In this document: positions 27,715 to 38,598 of the stretch, piece by piece | Position numbering within the stretch: the first letter of the stretch is position 1 | Layout: the number at the start of each line of letters is the position of its first letter | From: Mustela lutreola | Lineage: Eukaryota > Chordata > Mammalia > Carnivora > Mustelidae | DNA length: 64,000 nucleotides | Direction: 5' to 3' | Assembly (NCBI RefSeq): GCF_030435805.1 | Contig: NC_081305.1 | Span: 52,238,001-52,302,000 of the forward strand | Position numbers and translations under genes: made by a program | The notes under the pieces: model-generated | Databases searched by the model: none | Seen by the model: only the letters and a program-made list of their open reading frames with translations | Told to the model about the DNA's origin: nothing

Positions 27715-28148
27715 GTCACCTCCCCTGTTCCTTCCCAGCAGGATCACCTGTGGAGTTTCAGAAAGGGTCTCCTCTGCGGGCCTCCCCCTCAGATTCTGTT
27801 AGTTGGTTTTCTGAGAGTGGATTTGCAGCTTTGGTCCTGGGGAGGTGAAAGGGTTTCTGCTCCGTGAGTCTGGGAGGGTCGGGTCCCGGCAGCCCGAGGT
27901 TCCTATGCTGAAGTTGTGAGTGGCGGTGGCAGGGGACCCTTCCCTCCCCACAAAGCAGGTAAGGTAAACACAGGGATGGGTTTCCTCCTGGGACCTCACA
28001 GTTTCTGAGCTGCTCCGGACACAGAGGACTGGGAAGTTGGGCCTTTTCTGCATCTCTGAGTCCTACCCGCGGGCGAGCGGTGAGGAGAAGGAGCTCTGTT
28101 GCTGGATTTCAGGGCATTTTCTCCTGATGCAGCTGTGATTTCCCACAG
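27715..28148 (+). promoter_or_regulatory. Likely promoter and non-coding exon 1 of locus B
   Basis: A candidate exon ends at 27958 (CACAAAGCAG|GTAAGG), followed by an intron with CpG-containing blocks (CCTACCCGCGGGCGAGCGG near 28062) and the acceptor TTTCCCACAG at 28148. The transcription start is not visible from sequence alone. Confidence 0.4.
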
Positions 28149-28207
28149 ATCCCTCGTGAGGACGGAATCTAGAGGTGGAGGCGAAGGCAGAAATGGCCGG
28201 TTCTCAG
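28149..28207 (+). pseudogene. Start exon of locus B (MAGSQ)
   Basis: A 59-base exon between TTTCCCACAG and the donor GTGAGC. ATG at 28193-28195 (CAGAAATGG) gives MAGSQ, phase 0. It is intact itself, but it leads into a frame-shifted KRAB-A exon, so locus B as a whole is classed as a pseudogene. Confidence 0.82.
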
Positions 28208-28700
28208 GTGAGCCTGGTGTCCCCGCGGAGCCGTGTCCTCTGTTTCTCTGCAGCCCATCGCGTTTAGAAGCTGCAGATGTGGATGCCTCGAATCTGAGTG
28301 CTTCTCGCTTCTGCGTTCACCTATTTTTAAGATGTGGTCAGAAGTGATACTCATGGTTAGTTCTTTAGAATGCTTTTCTATGTCCCAGAGCCTTCTGTCC
28401 TGTGTCCCCAACCTGGCTTCGATAGTGCATCAGCCGTTGTCACTTTGATTTAAAGTCCCACAGGGAGTGACAATATTCCATTGGTGGCAGATCCAGAGGG
28501 GAAGGTGTTGAGTCCGAGATTCCTGTGGCTGATGAGATCTGGTCCTGGGATGTCAGGGAGGGAAATCATCTCTCATTCGGGCTCCTCTGGATTCTCAATC
28601 AGCTGTGTGCAGCCAGGGAGTAAAGAAATGCAGACATAAACTCGATGAGTGGAGTCCAGAAAAACTTGGAAACTTCTCACTCTAAGAAAGGAGGTGTGAG
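28208..28700. other. Intron 1 of locus B
   Basis: Matches 20989-21562 in reverse complement. Nothing else recognised. Confidence 0.5.
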
Positions 28701-29431
28701 TGATGAAGTTCCAGAACCTAAGTCAGGTTCGGTGGGGTGAGGTTCGGAGCCGACGGCTAAAGAAAGAATTCTTAAGACGTCTCTGGTGCAAAAAGGTGGT
28801 TTATTAGAGCACGGGGACAGGACCCGTGGGCAGGCAGAGATGCAGCTGCCCAGGGCCTGTGAGGAGTGGCTGGTTATATACACAGGAGTTGGGTAGGTGA
28901 GGACAAAGGGGTGTTCAGAAGGGCTATTGGGGTAAAGAAGACTATCAGGATATTGAAGGCCTGGTTACTATCAAGCCAAGGCCACTTTCCCTCTAATGAG
29001 GCACTAACATAAAGACAATTGGGAGTCTCCTGGTGGAATGTTACATTCCTGCTATCAAACGTCCCTGTTAGTGAGATTTAGGTCTTAAAAGAAATTTAAC
29101 TTTATTTACTTTTCCTTCTACCTCCGTCTCCTTCGGTTTTTTATGGAGGGGAGGGTGACGTTAGGGCTTGAGGAACTGAGTTATGTGTCCTTGGAAATTG
29201 GGCTATTGATAAGACAACTTCTTTGTAGTAAATCTCAAGGACATTTGTAAACCAAGAGAGACTCCTGCCTTGCAGGACTGTGATCTCTGCAAGATAACCA
29301 TTTGCTCTTCTTTTAGGGCCGTCAGGGGTGCCTGTGAAATGTCACACATATTACCAAGGGGAGTGGGTGGAGAGGGGGTGCAAGGCGCCAGCCCTTGCTC
29401 CGTTCTCAGCCAGCCTCTTGCTCCCTCATCA
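28701..29431 (-). mobile_element. Complete solo LTR-A, reverse
   Basis: TGATGAAGTTCCAGAACC ... TTGCTCCCTCATCA, flanked by TGAG (28697-28700 and 29432-29435). Its AATAAA signal is on the minus strand near 28800 (GTGGTTTATTAGAGC). At about 731 bp it is the best full-length example in the window. It sits in intron 1 of locus B, antisense to it. Solo LTR, no genes. Confidence 0.9.
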
Positions 29432-29486
29432 TGAGTGTCTTCATCTTCAGCACATGAAAGAGATATTCTACTTAAAGTCCACTAAT

Positions 29487-29655
29487 GGAGTGTGCCTGGG
29501 GGCTCAGTCAACTAAGGTTGGACTGTTGATTGCAGCTCAGGTCGGGATCCCAGGATCCTGAACTGGTATCCCTGCTTCTGGCCCTGGGCCCAGAGGGGAG
29601 TCCGCTTAAAGATTCTCTCCTTTTCCTGCCCTTACCCATCTCCTCTAAAATATAA
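29487..29655 (+). mobile_element. Old Can-SINE
   Basis: Diverged copy: GTGTGCCTGGGGGCTCAGTC ... CTAAAATATAAATCAGTCTT. First of four SINEs in a row. Confidence 0.7.
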
Positions 29656-29659
29656 ATCA

Positions 29660-29862
29660 GTCTTGGGGATTGAGGGTGCTTCTGTTGGTTAAGAGTCTGC
29701 TTTCTGCCTTCAGGTCAGGTCATGATCTTGGGGACCTGACATCCAGCCCCACATCAGGCTCCCAGGTGGGTTGGGATCCTGCTTCTTCCTCTGCCTCTGA
29801 TTTTCTGCCTGTTTGTGGTCTCTCTCTTGCTCTCTGAAATAAATAACAATATTTTTTTCAAA
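29660..29862 (+). mobile_element. Can-SINE, diverged
   Basis: 'GGGTGCTTCTGTTGGTTAAG' head and 'CTCTGAAATAAATAACAATA' tail. Immediately follows the previous SINE. Confidence 0.78.
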
Positions 29863-29876
29863 ACTTTACTTATTGT

Positions 29877-30076
29877 GGCACCTGGGTGGCTCAGTGGATT
29901 AAGCCTCTGCCTCCACCTTAGGTCTTGATCTCAGGGTCCTGGGGTCCAGCCCCACATCAGGCTCCCAGGTGGGCAGGGATCCTGCTGCTTCCTCTCCTTC
30001 TCCTGTTCTGCCTGCTTGTGCTCTCTCACTTGGCTCTCTTTAAAATAAATACAATCTTTGTAAAAAAAAAAAAAAA
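29877..30076 (+). mobile_element. Can-SINE
   Basis: GGCACCTGGGTGGCTCAGTG head and AATAAATACAATCTTTGT plus A-run tail. Confidence 0.88.
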
Positions 30077-30262
30077 ATTCTTTATTGGTAAGAAAAAGAG
30101 TGAGAGCACAAGTAGGATGTGTTATGGGCAGAGGCAGAAGGCTTCCTGCTGAGCAAAGACACTCCCCCACTGCCCCAATGTAGGAGGCATTCCCAGGACT
30201 TTGGGTCTTGGGCTGATGCCCACTGACTGAGCCATCCAGGTGCCCCTATAAATAGAATCTTT
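30077..30262 (-). mobile_element. Old Can-SINE, reverse
   Basis: 'TTCTTTATTGGTAAGAAAAA' to 'GAGCCATCCAGGTGCCCC' (ends near 30246), joined tail to tail with the preceding copy. Confidence 0.75.
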
Positions 30263-31090
30263 AAAGAAGATGAAAATAAAAATAAATCTTAAAAATTCAA
30301 AGAAAAGAAACGAGTAAACTAACTATTTCTAGCACAGGGATGCTGTGCTGTCTCAGTGTATTGTCTCTCTCAGTCGCTTGGGGCCCCAGACGAGTGTCTA
30401 CGATTAGCTCTGAAGTCGGTGCAGCAGCACTGCCGGAATTCCGCTGCGCACACAAAGGTGGTGGAAGTTTCCTGAAGACCTAAGAGATCAGCAGGCAGCA
30501 GGGCACAGGAGAGCTTGTCTGCAGGGGGCAGTGTGTGGGGATTGCTTTTCGGGAGAAGGAAGGTGAGGAGTTCTGGGGAACCTGTGGGACTTGCTCCTTT
30601 CTGCTCACTGTACCTGGTTGTCAAAAGCCCATTGGTTCATTAGGGTCTTGCTAGTTTTGAGGAGGGTCCCCTGCTGGGCCTGTCTGGACTCAGCCAAGTG
30701 ATCACTGGGGCCGTTCCTCCACTCCTTTGCTCAAGCCTCCTTGCCTAAAAGCAGCCTCTACAGATCGTATAGTGATTCACTTGGTTAGGTATAGCTACTG
30801 TATGTCCAAAATCAGATTTATATTCTGAAATCCTGTTTTCAGCCCAGTGGAAACACCAGTGATGATGTGTCCTTTGATGTGCATTAGGCGCTGATAACAT
30901 TTGTTTCCATTCAGCTGATGGGAACTTCTTTCATTGGCTTGGTGCTGTCTGCCAGATTTTCCCCTGTCATGTACCTATTTTCCCTCCTATTATTTGTATA
31001 CTGAGGAATATGCAGGAACTGTCGCATTTCAGATGTAAACTATTCTGTATTTCTCTTGTTGTAGGTTCATTCTTTCTTTCCTTCCTTTTA
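30263..31090. other. Intronic sequence of locus B, nothing recognised
   Basis: No exon or repeat identified. An 84-residue minus frame (30370-30624) has no domain. Confidence 0.4.
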
Positions 31091-31281
31091 TTTTTTTTTT
31101 TTAAGATTTTATTTATTTGACAGAGAGAAATCACACGTACATGGAGAGGCAGGCAGAGAGAGAGAGGGAAGCAGCCTCCCTGCTGAGCAGAGAGCCCGAT
31201 GCAGGACTCGATCCCAGGACTTTGAGATCATGACCTGAGCCAAAGGCAGCGGCTCAACCCACTGAGCTACCCAGGTGCCCC
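31091..31281 (-). mobile_element. Can-SINE
   Basis: Complete reverse-oriented copy set in a (CTTC)n tract that is repeated on both sides, consistent with a target duplication. Confidence 0.93.
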
Positions 31282-31299
31282 TTCCTTCCTTCCTTTTAA

Positions 31300-31467
31300 A
31301 TGTTTTCTCAGCTGAGAGAGAGAGTGCTTGAGAGTGATGAAAGGGAAAGAGGGAGAAGCAGATTACCACTGAGTGGGGAGCTCAACTCAGGGCTCTATCC
31401 CAGGAGTTTGAGATCATGACCTGAGCTGAAGGCAGATCCTTAACCAACTAAACTATCTGGATCCCCC
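31300..31467 (-). mobile_element. Old Can-SINE shared by both arms
   Basis: Diverged reverse-oriented SINE ending AACTATCTGGATCCCCC. It is the counterpart of 18262-18428, with matching flanking sequence (31480-31640 against 18110-18260). Confidence 0.75.
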
Positions 31468-31639
31468 TTGCTTTTAGTTTCTGAGAACAAAGTCAGAAGA
31501 GGTGTGGATAAGATAAATTCTCCATCAACTTCCAGTCAGTTGATAAATACCTGAGAAAGGCAGAGTAGGACATTCCTCAGGGAACTCACAACTGCCTCAA
31601 GGTTAATGTTTTGTTGGATGCAAAAAGCAGCCTTAGCCT

Positions 31640-31970
31640 AACAATAGACCTCCAGGATCCTGTAATTCCTCTTTAACATACGAAAATTGCTTTGAAAACT
31701 TGAACTCCATTCCTCAAATGTAGCTCAGGCACCATCCTTCAAGCTTGGGGCCACTGATAGAGATATCTGGAGGGTCTCCAGACTAAAAGTGTTATTAAAC
31801 AGTGAGTGGCCTCATCAAAACACCAGCTGGGAGGCCCTGAGGGTCCTGGAAACTGGCTTCCAAATTCCTTAGAGCCTCCTGCTATCCCTCACTCCCTCCC
31901 CACCTGAAAGCATAAAACCAGCCCTGCTCACATTCCTCTCCACTTGTGTTAGGACCACAGTGTTTGTACC
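31640..31970 (+). mobile_element. Old LTR fragment shared by both arms
   Basis: Counterpart of 17770-18110. 'GATATCTGGAGGGTCTCCAG', 'CCCTGAGGGTCCTGGAAACT' and 'GCATAAAACCAGCCC' follow the order of LTR-A's middle and promoter region at low similarity. Incomplete fossil. Confidence 0.5.
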
Positions 31971-32318
31971 ATGGCTATCTCAACAATACTTTCTTCATCA
32001 TTCACTCCAGAACCCCAATATTTCACATCAAAACATGTCTAGAATTTCTTGACATTGGCTCCTCTCCCACATTCCAACACTTTGCACTGGGCAAGGAGGG
32101 CTGTCACCTCTGTGTAGTCAATAGAGTTGACTCCTGGGAGTGAAAGTTCTCAACCAGGCAGCCCTCTGCCCCATAGGTTTTTCTTTAACTCCACACGCAT
32201 CTCAGGGAGAAGGAAAGGTTGGATCTGGTTCTAACTGGTGACATTAACTCCAACTTTAATCTTAGGATACATCGTGAACTGTGTCAATGGCCACTTTTGA
32301 CTGTGGCATTTATTACAG

Positions 32319-32444
32319 GGACTGCTGACCTTCAGGGATGTGGCCATAGAATACTCCAAGGATGAGTGGGGATGCCTGACCTCCCACAGTGACAACTGTA
32401 TGGGGATGTGATGTTGGAGAGCTACGGACACCTCCTCTTCTTGG
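32319..32444 (+). pseudogene. KRAB-A exon of locus B, frame-shifted
   Basis: The acceptor TATTACAG and donor GTGACG are kept, but the exon is 126 rather than 127 bases. It reads GLLTFRDVAIEYSKDEWGCL and then loses one base just after, around CTCCCACAGTGACAACTG, so the frame reaches a stop at 32409-32411 and the MLE part of the box is lost. EEW is also changed to DEW. In the correct frame the remaining bases still show the old RDVMLESYGHL ending. Confidence 0.92.
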
Positions 32445-32804
32445 GTGACGAAGACTCCTTCCAGATTTCCCAAACCCTACTCAGGGTTTTATTCCTTCCC
32501 GTGAAGACTGTCTTTTTGGAGATTTCTCTTGGAATGACTAGAATTCAGATCCAGGCAGAAAGGGAAATAAGTAGGGGTTTGTAGATGGAGAGAAAAATCT
32601 TCATGGTGTTTCCTTTTCAGCCTTAGCTTCTCCTTCCTCAAGGAAACATCGTTGCTTGTGTAAGTGAGTGGCAGTTCTCAACCTTTAGTGACATAAATGG
32701 TGCTGCTCACATCTTAAACTGAAATTTCCCCTTCTTATTATCATGTCTGCTACTTGGAAGTGTAGGTCAGGATGTGAACAATGGAAATTTCTCTTGTGTA
32801 TTCT

Positions 32805-32999
32805 TTTTTTTTTTTTTAAGACATTATTTACTTATTTGACAGAGAAGCATGACAGGTAGGCAGAGAAGCAGGCGGAGAGACGGGGGGAAGCAGGCTCCCC
32901 ACCAAGCAGAGAGCCTGATGTGGGGGTTGATCCCAGGACCCTGAGATCATGACCTAAGCCAAAGGAGGAGGCTTATCACCCTGAGCCACCCAGGTGCCC
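32805..32999 (-). mobile_element. Can-SINE
   Basis: Reverse-oriented copy between KRAB-A and KRAB-B of locus B; ends CCACCCAGGTGCCC. Confidence 0.92.
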
Positions 33000-33153
33000 T
33001 GCCTCCTGTGTTTTCTAAAGGGACTGTTGGGGAACAGCTTTTGGGAAACCATTTTCTAAGATTGTACAATATCGTATCTTCTCTCCTGAACACAAGACTG
33101 GTGGATAGTTAGAATTGGCAGCAATAGTCATTTTCCTTTTTCCTCATAAACAG

Positions 33154-33249
33154 GTGTCCTTCTGTCAAAACCAGACCTGATAATGTTTTTGGAGCAAGAG
33201 AAGCAGCTCTGGGATGGGAACAGAAAGGAGACTGGAAGCTTCCCTTCAG
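33154..33249 (+). pseudogene. KRAB-B exon of locus B
   Basis: A 96-base exon between CATAAACAG and GTAGGTGTG. It is open and reads (G)VLLSKPDLIMFLEQEKQLW followed by DGNRKETGSFPS. The exon is undamaged, but it lies behind a broken KRAB-A exon. Confidence 0.9.
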
Positions 33250-33690
33250 GTAGGTGTGAATGAATGAGGCAGATGACAGAGGAGAGGTCCAAGTCTGAAG
33301 GAGGAGGGTTGAGCAGTGGTTCTAGTAGCTCTCCTTGAATGAATGTCAGTTGGAGACTTGCCTAGTTTAATGTCTCTCTCTTTCCAAGAGAAACAGTCTG
33401 CTCTCCAACCTTATCAACTTCTTGTATTCTCTAGGGGTACCCCTTCAGCTCCAGTGATGGTCCATCACGTCCATAGGGAGAGCCAGGACACTCTCCTTTG
33501 AGGGGGAGGACCTTCATAATCTGAGAGCTTTCTATTCTTGTGAGGGCCCAGGAGAGGTCATCCTATTTCTGAGGACCTGTACACCATGGCCTTTGTCAGT
33601 TCGGGTTTTCATTATGGGACAAGAAAGTCAGGGTAGTTGTATGCACACTGGGGTTTGGTGGGGAAATTCCTGGAACACTGGAGACAGATT

Positions 33691-33903
33691 TTTTTTTTTT
33701 TTTTTTTAGATTTTATTTATTTATCAGAGAGAGAGGGGGGGAGAGAGAGAGAGCACAGGCAGACAGAATGGCAGGCAGAGGCAGAGGGAGAAGCAGGCTC
33801 CATGCTGAGCAAGGAGCCTGACGTGGGACTTGATCCCAGGACGCTGGGATCATGACCTGAGCCGAAGGCAGCTGCTTAACCAACTGAGCCACCCAGGTGT
33901 CCC
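33691..33903 (-). mobile_element. Can-SINE, (GA)-rich subfamily
   Basis: Reverse-oriented copy with a GAGAGAGAGCACAGGCAGAC block, the other Can-SINE type seen here (compare 38397 and 44668). Flanked by GGAGACAGATTTTT (33680-33693 and 33906-33919). Confidence 0.94.
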
Positions 33904-35472
33904 ATGGAGACAGATTTTTAATGTTTTCTGGCTTATGCTTTCTAATGTTATGGAGGCTTTAATCTTAGTCTTAATAAATTGTCATTTATTACCTTATTTT
34001 TAAATAATCGCATCATTGTATGATTGTTCTGTGAACTTCTTGTGACTTTGTCATGTGTGTATTCATTTTCTAATTAGTTTTATGAGGTTTATCTTTGAAT
34101 TTTTTACATCAAATGTCCTGATACGACATGGGCATGTGCTTTATAAGAAGTGAGTTATACAATTAGTAATATTCCCATATAGTGTGTTTAAAAATTTCAT
34201 TTTTTTGAGACAGAGAGAGAGAGAGAGAGAAAGAAAATGAGTACGGAGGGGAAGGGCAAAAGGAGAGGGAGATGCCCAGTCCCTGCTGAGCAGGAGGCCC
34301 AGTGTGGGGTTGGATCCCAGTACCCTGAGCTCATGACCTGAACTGAAGGAAGATGCTTAACTGACTGAGCCCCCAGGTACCTCAGACCTCCATGTTTGAA
34401 AAATCCTTGTGCTCAGTAATGCAGTGTTGCTTTATGGGAAATTAATCATGAGCTTTTTCTTCTACTTTCCTCAGAATGTATCAGAATTTAATCCCAAATA
34501 TTAATTTCATATACAGAGTCTCTCCACATATTTTCAACATCTATGATGTTTATTTATTCAGAAATGAAGATGTTCATTTCCTCTGTCTTAACGAAATGGA
34601 CTATAGGGTTACATTCTGTGGAGGAGAATGAATATATTAATACCATAATACACGTCCTTCAAGCTTTTTAAGTGTTCATAAAGTTTTCATTTACAGCTGT
34701 TTATGATTGCTTTTAATGAGAATTCTTTATGACATTATAGTTCATGAAGACATGCCAATCAGTTGCTTGTTTTTCATGGGTATATGGACACAGTTCAAAA
34801 TTATGGAAATATACAAGTTTTCCTTTTCTGTCATACATCAGTGTTTTATTTAGAATTTTGTGGGTTGAGTTTTTGCTTATTCTGGTTTGGTAATTTCTTA
34901 AGAATGTGCTTCCTTGTCTGGCTCATTCCATGACATTAGCTAGGTATGGGTTGGGTTTTATCTGTGCAGGTTGTTAGAGGAAGAGAATTTTCAGTTTGGA
35001 ATATTTCGGCATATTTCAAGACCATGTGAGTATAACAAAAAAGAATGAGCTTTATGCTTTTTGCTGGTGCTGGTAAATTATGTGTATTTTTGTCTTTAGG
35101 TTGTATGTCGCACATACATACTATGTCACCCTTACTTTTTTCTCCTTGGCGAGTGGTCAGTGAATGTTGTACCATATCTACATGAGTTGTCATCCACATA
35201 GAATTAATTTCTTCATGAATTTGTGGGTGAATTTTTATTCTCTGCATGAGAGAAAGACTTTTGTGAATTCAGAGTAATTTTCAAACATTTTATACTTATG
35301 TATCATATTTTGGTATGAAATAAAAAGATATACTTTGATTAATTGTAGGATTAATACCCATGATATGTCTTGGTACCTTTGTCATTGAGTTAGGTATCTT
35401 CTATGAGTATTTTCATTGCAGTTACATTAGAGATTTATTAAAACAACTTAGCTCTAAAATGAACCTTTTATT
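33904..35472. other. Intron of locus B with one old SINE
   Basis: AT-rich. 33904-34000 matches the left arm near 16060-16170. Apart from the SINE at 34200-34383 no gene or clear repeat was seen; the 103-residue minus frame at 34936-35247 has no domain. Confidence 0.4.
34200..34383 (-). mobile_element. Old Can-SINE
   Basis: Reverse-oriented, with GAGACAGAGAGAGAGAGAG and 'GAGCCCCCAGGTACC' end. Confidence 0.8.
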
Positions 35473-35666
35473 TTTATTTTTTAAATATTTTATTTATTTA
35501 TTTGACACAGGGAGAGACCACAAGTGCAGAGAGGTAGGCAGGGAGAGAGGGGGAAGTAGGCTCCCCACTGAGCAGAGAGCCTGGGGTGGGTCTCTATCCC
35601 AGGACCCTGAGACCCTGAACTGAACTGAAGGCAGAGGCTCAACTGACTGAGCTACCCAGGTGCCCT
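35473..35666 (-). mobile_element. Can-SINE
   Basis: Complete reverse-oriented copy. Imperfect flanking repeats near TGAACCTTTT and CAAACCTTTT. Confidence 0.9.
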
Positions 35667-36224
35667 GAAACAAACCTTTTTAAAAACTCAGTATCAATTA
35701 TACAGAAAACTCTTCTTCCTGTCTCCACCCCTGCAATCCTCCCAACTTTGTTACCGACATCACACATTCTTTTATGTTGTATACTTTATGACCTACATTT
35801 GTGATTTTTTTTTTTTTTCAAAACAAAGCTCTGAAGCAGAAATAAACATGACTGGTATCTCATTACAGCACAGAAGGTTTGTGTAATTGTCTACATATTT
35901 ATGTTCAGTGGAGAGCTCTGTGTTCTCATGTGTTTGCAGTTTCTGGGTAGAATCCTTTTATGTCATCTAGAAAGACTTCTTTTAATGGTTCTTGTAGGAC
36001 AGATCTACTGGTAAGATTAGAGGGGTTTTTACTTGGGAATGTCTTTGTTTCCACCTCTGTGGAAAAGAATTTTGCTAGGTAAAGTATTGTTGGTGGCTAT
36101 TTTTCAATCTTTGAGTACCTGAGTACGTTATGCTGGGCCCTTTGCTGTTCGGACTGCTGAGAATCCTCCTAGTTATTTTCTAGGAGCTCTTGCACAAGAT
36201 GAAGTGGGTTTGCCATTGTGTTCC

Positions 36225-36396
36225 TTTTTAGATTTATTTATTTGACAGAAATCACAAGTAGGCAAAGAGGCAGGTAGGGAGGGGAAACAGGCTCCCTGCT
36301 GAGCAGAGAGCTGGATTTGGGGCTCCATCCCAGGACCCTGAAATCATGACCTAGGCCAAAGGCAGGGGCTTAGCTCACTGAGCCACCCAGGTGCCC
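36225..36396 (-). mobile_element. Can-SINE
   Basis: Reverse-oriented, slightly shortened copy ending CCACCCAGGTGCCCC. Confidence 0.92.
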
Positions 36397-36403
36397 CTGT
36401 CAT

Positions 36404-36596
36404 TTTTTTTTTTAAGATTTTATTTATTTATTTGACAGAGCGAGATCACAAGTAGTCAGAGAGGCAGGCAGAAGAGAGAAGAAGAAGCAGGCTTCCCGCT
36501 GAGCAGAGAGCCTGATGCGGGGCTTGATCCCTGGACCCTGGGATCATGACCTGAGCCGAAGGCAGAGGCTTAACCCACTGAGCCACCCAGGCGCCC
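36404..36596 (-). mobile_element. Can-SINE, next to the preceding copy
   Basis: Complete reverse-oriented copy ending CCACCCAGGCGCCCC. CTGTCATT occurs on both sides. Confidence 0.94.
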
Positions 36597-38396
36597 CTGT
36601 CATTGTGTTTTAAAAGTCTCTCTCCATCTGTGGTGTTGGGTGGGTTAATTACGACATGTCATGAGTCGTCCCATTCTTTGTATGAGGTCTGCTGTATATA
36701 CCATAGTTTTATAAGGAAGTAATTTGAAGAAATAAAATATGAAGGCAATCATAATGAAAAGACATTTATTGTAGTGCACTGGATTTATATCAAGCAAACT
36801 CCTCTATGTATAAGTGGACTGTTATTGATGAAAAGCACATTATTCAGTGGTTGGATGTATTTGTTAGTAGACCTGAAAGGATTCAGGGGCAGATGGATCT
36901 CTAGAGAGAGATGATTATTTTTGTGTGATTCGTTTTTTTCCCTTTGACTCTATTTTATATATGTAGATGGGTTTCCAAAGAAAGCCAGAGTAGCAGAAGT
37001 TTCATCAGATAAACTAGCCTTTTATCTTTTGTTTATACTGCTTTGCTGTCAGGGTACTGCTAACCTCACAGAATGGTTTTGAGTGTATTTCTCTATTTCC
37101 AAATTAGAAGATTTTATTTATTACTACGATTTTGATAAGGACTGTCATGAATGGTTTTTGTAAATGTTAGTTTCTTTTTCTTGTCCTGAGCCATGGCTCA
37201 CCATCTAACACCCAGGGGTTCTACCTACTGATCGCTAATTGAACAAAGTCACTACAAATATAATGAGAAGCCACAGCTACACAATTCTCAAGGACTATTG
37301 ATCAAATTTTACACTGTACGTTTCTCCTCTTGTTTTGTGAGCATAGAAAACACAAGGAGAGTTTTAGGGTTTTGATATGCACAAAATGCGATGTGTCATA
37401 TTAAGCTAAAAGATAGATTTTGAAGTCCTAGGACTAAGTACGAAGAAGCATGTGTACATACATACGTGTGTGTACCTATATCTTCAGAAGGAAAAGGAAC
37501 CTTAGTTCAAACCAGGTCATTTCCAAGTTTGAAAACTGATGATTTCCTAGCAAGTAAAGATATTCTAGATTTGTAATAGAAATAGTTTTTTCTGTATTGT
37601 ATTGAATTTATGCTTACTACAACTCATGTATCTTAGAATCGTCTCTTACATAACTGGGTTTTATTCCTGTAGGATCTACTCTGTTTTCCTTATTCCTGTG
37701 TTGACGTGTTGCTTAGCTACCTTGGTAGGGATTTTAACAAGAGTTTCCATGGAATGACATGGTATTCAAATTTAATATAAATGTGAGAGCAATTCTCCAG
37801 GGGGCATTATAAATTCCTTTAGTTAAATTGAGACTTCAGTCCTTCCTTTGCAATTGGAGAAGTAAGAGTTCCTTAGTTGTTCTTGTCCCTTCCAGGAAGT
37901 GATGTCATCCATGTTGGTCATTTCAGTGTCAGCACTTAAAAACATGTAAAAACATGGAGACTTCATAAATCATGGTATTTGTTTTTCTTTTTCTTTTTCT
38001 TTTTTTAACATATATTTGAAGGAAACAGATGGAACACGGCTGGGTGCTGACTGGTTGTTCTAACATAAGCAGAACACAGTGGTCTGTTAGGAGTGATAGA
38101 GCAGCCCAATGGAAGAGATGAAACAGATCTAGGCTGAAACATTGGCCTGAATTCTTCATCTGGGGAGAGGACCCCTGTCCAAGGCTACACTACTGACTCT
38201 GAATCTAGAAAGAAAATTGTACTTCCTTTCTTCTCAAATCCTGTCCAGTTCTTCTGTCTCATCTCTATTTTGGTGATGGAGACATCACAGCTGACTTTCC
38301 CTCCTGTGTTCTGGAAACCTCTTTGTCACTGTACTACCCCTCCCACCTAAGCCAGGCAGGCCCTTGCCTACCCTTAGGAGTGGCTTGGAGTTTTCT

Positions 38397-38598
38397 TTTT
38401 TTTTTTTTTTAAGATTTTATTTGTCAGAGAGAGAGGGAGAGAGAGCGAGCACAGGCAGACAGAATGGCAGACAGTGGCAGAGGGAGAAGCAGGCTCCCTG
38501 CCATGCAAGGAGCCCGATGTGGGACTCGATCCCAGGATGCTGGGATCATGACCTGAGCCAAAGGCAGCTGCTTAACAAACTGAGCCACCAAGGCATCC
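38397..38598 (-). mobile_element. Can-SINE, (GA)-rich subfamily
   Basis: Flanked by GCTTGGAGTTTTCT and GCTTGAAGTTTTCT. It is absent at the matching place in unit 2 (near 45507), so it is younger than the tandem duplication. Confidence 0.94.

Larger units (their letters stand above)
35920..37150 (-). mobile_element. Old LINE-1 fragments
   Basis: In the antisense direction 35930-36225 and 36597-36720 show the typical LINE-1 ORF2 complement ('GTTCTTGTAGGACAGATCTA', 'TTTTGCTAGGTAAAGTATTG', 'TTTTCAATCTTTGAGTACCT'). 36900-37150 shows another part (TGTCAGGGTACTGCTAACCT). Two SINEs split the first part. Highly decayed. Confidence 0.6.
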
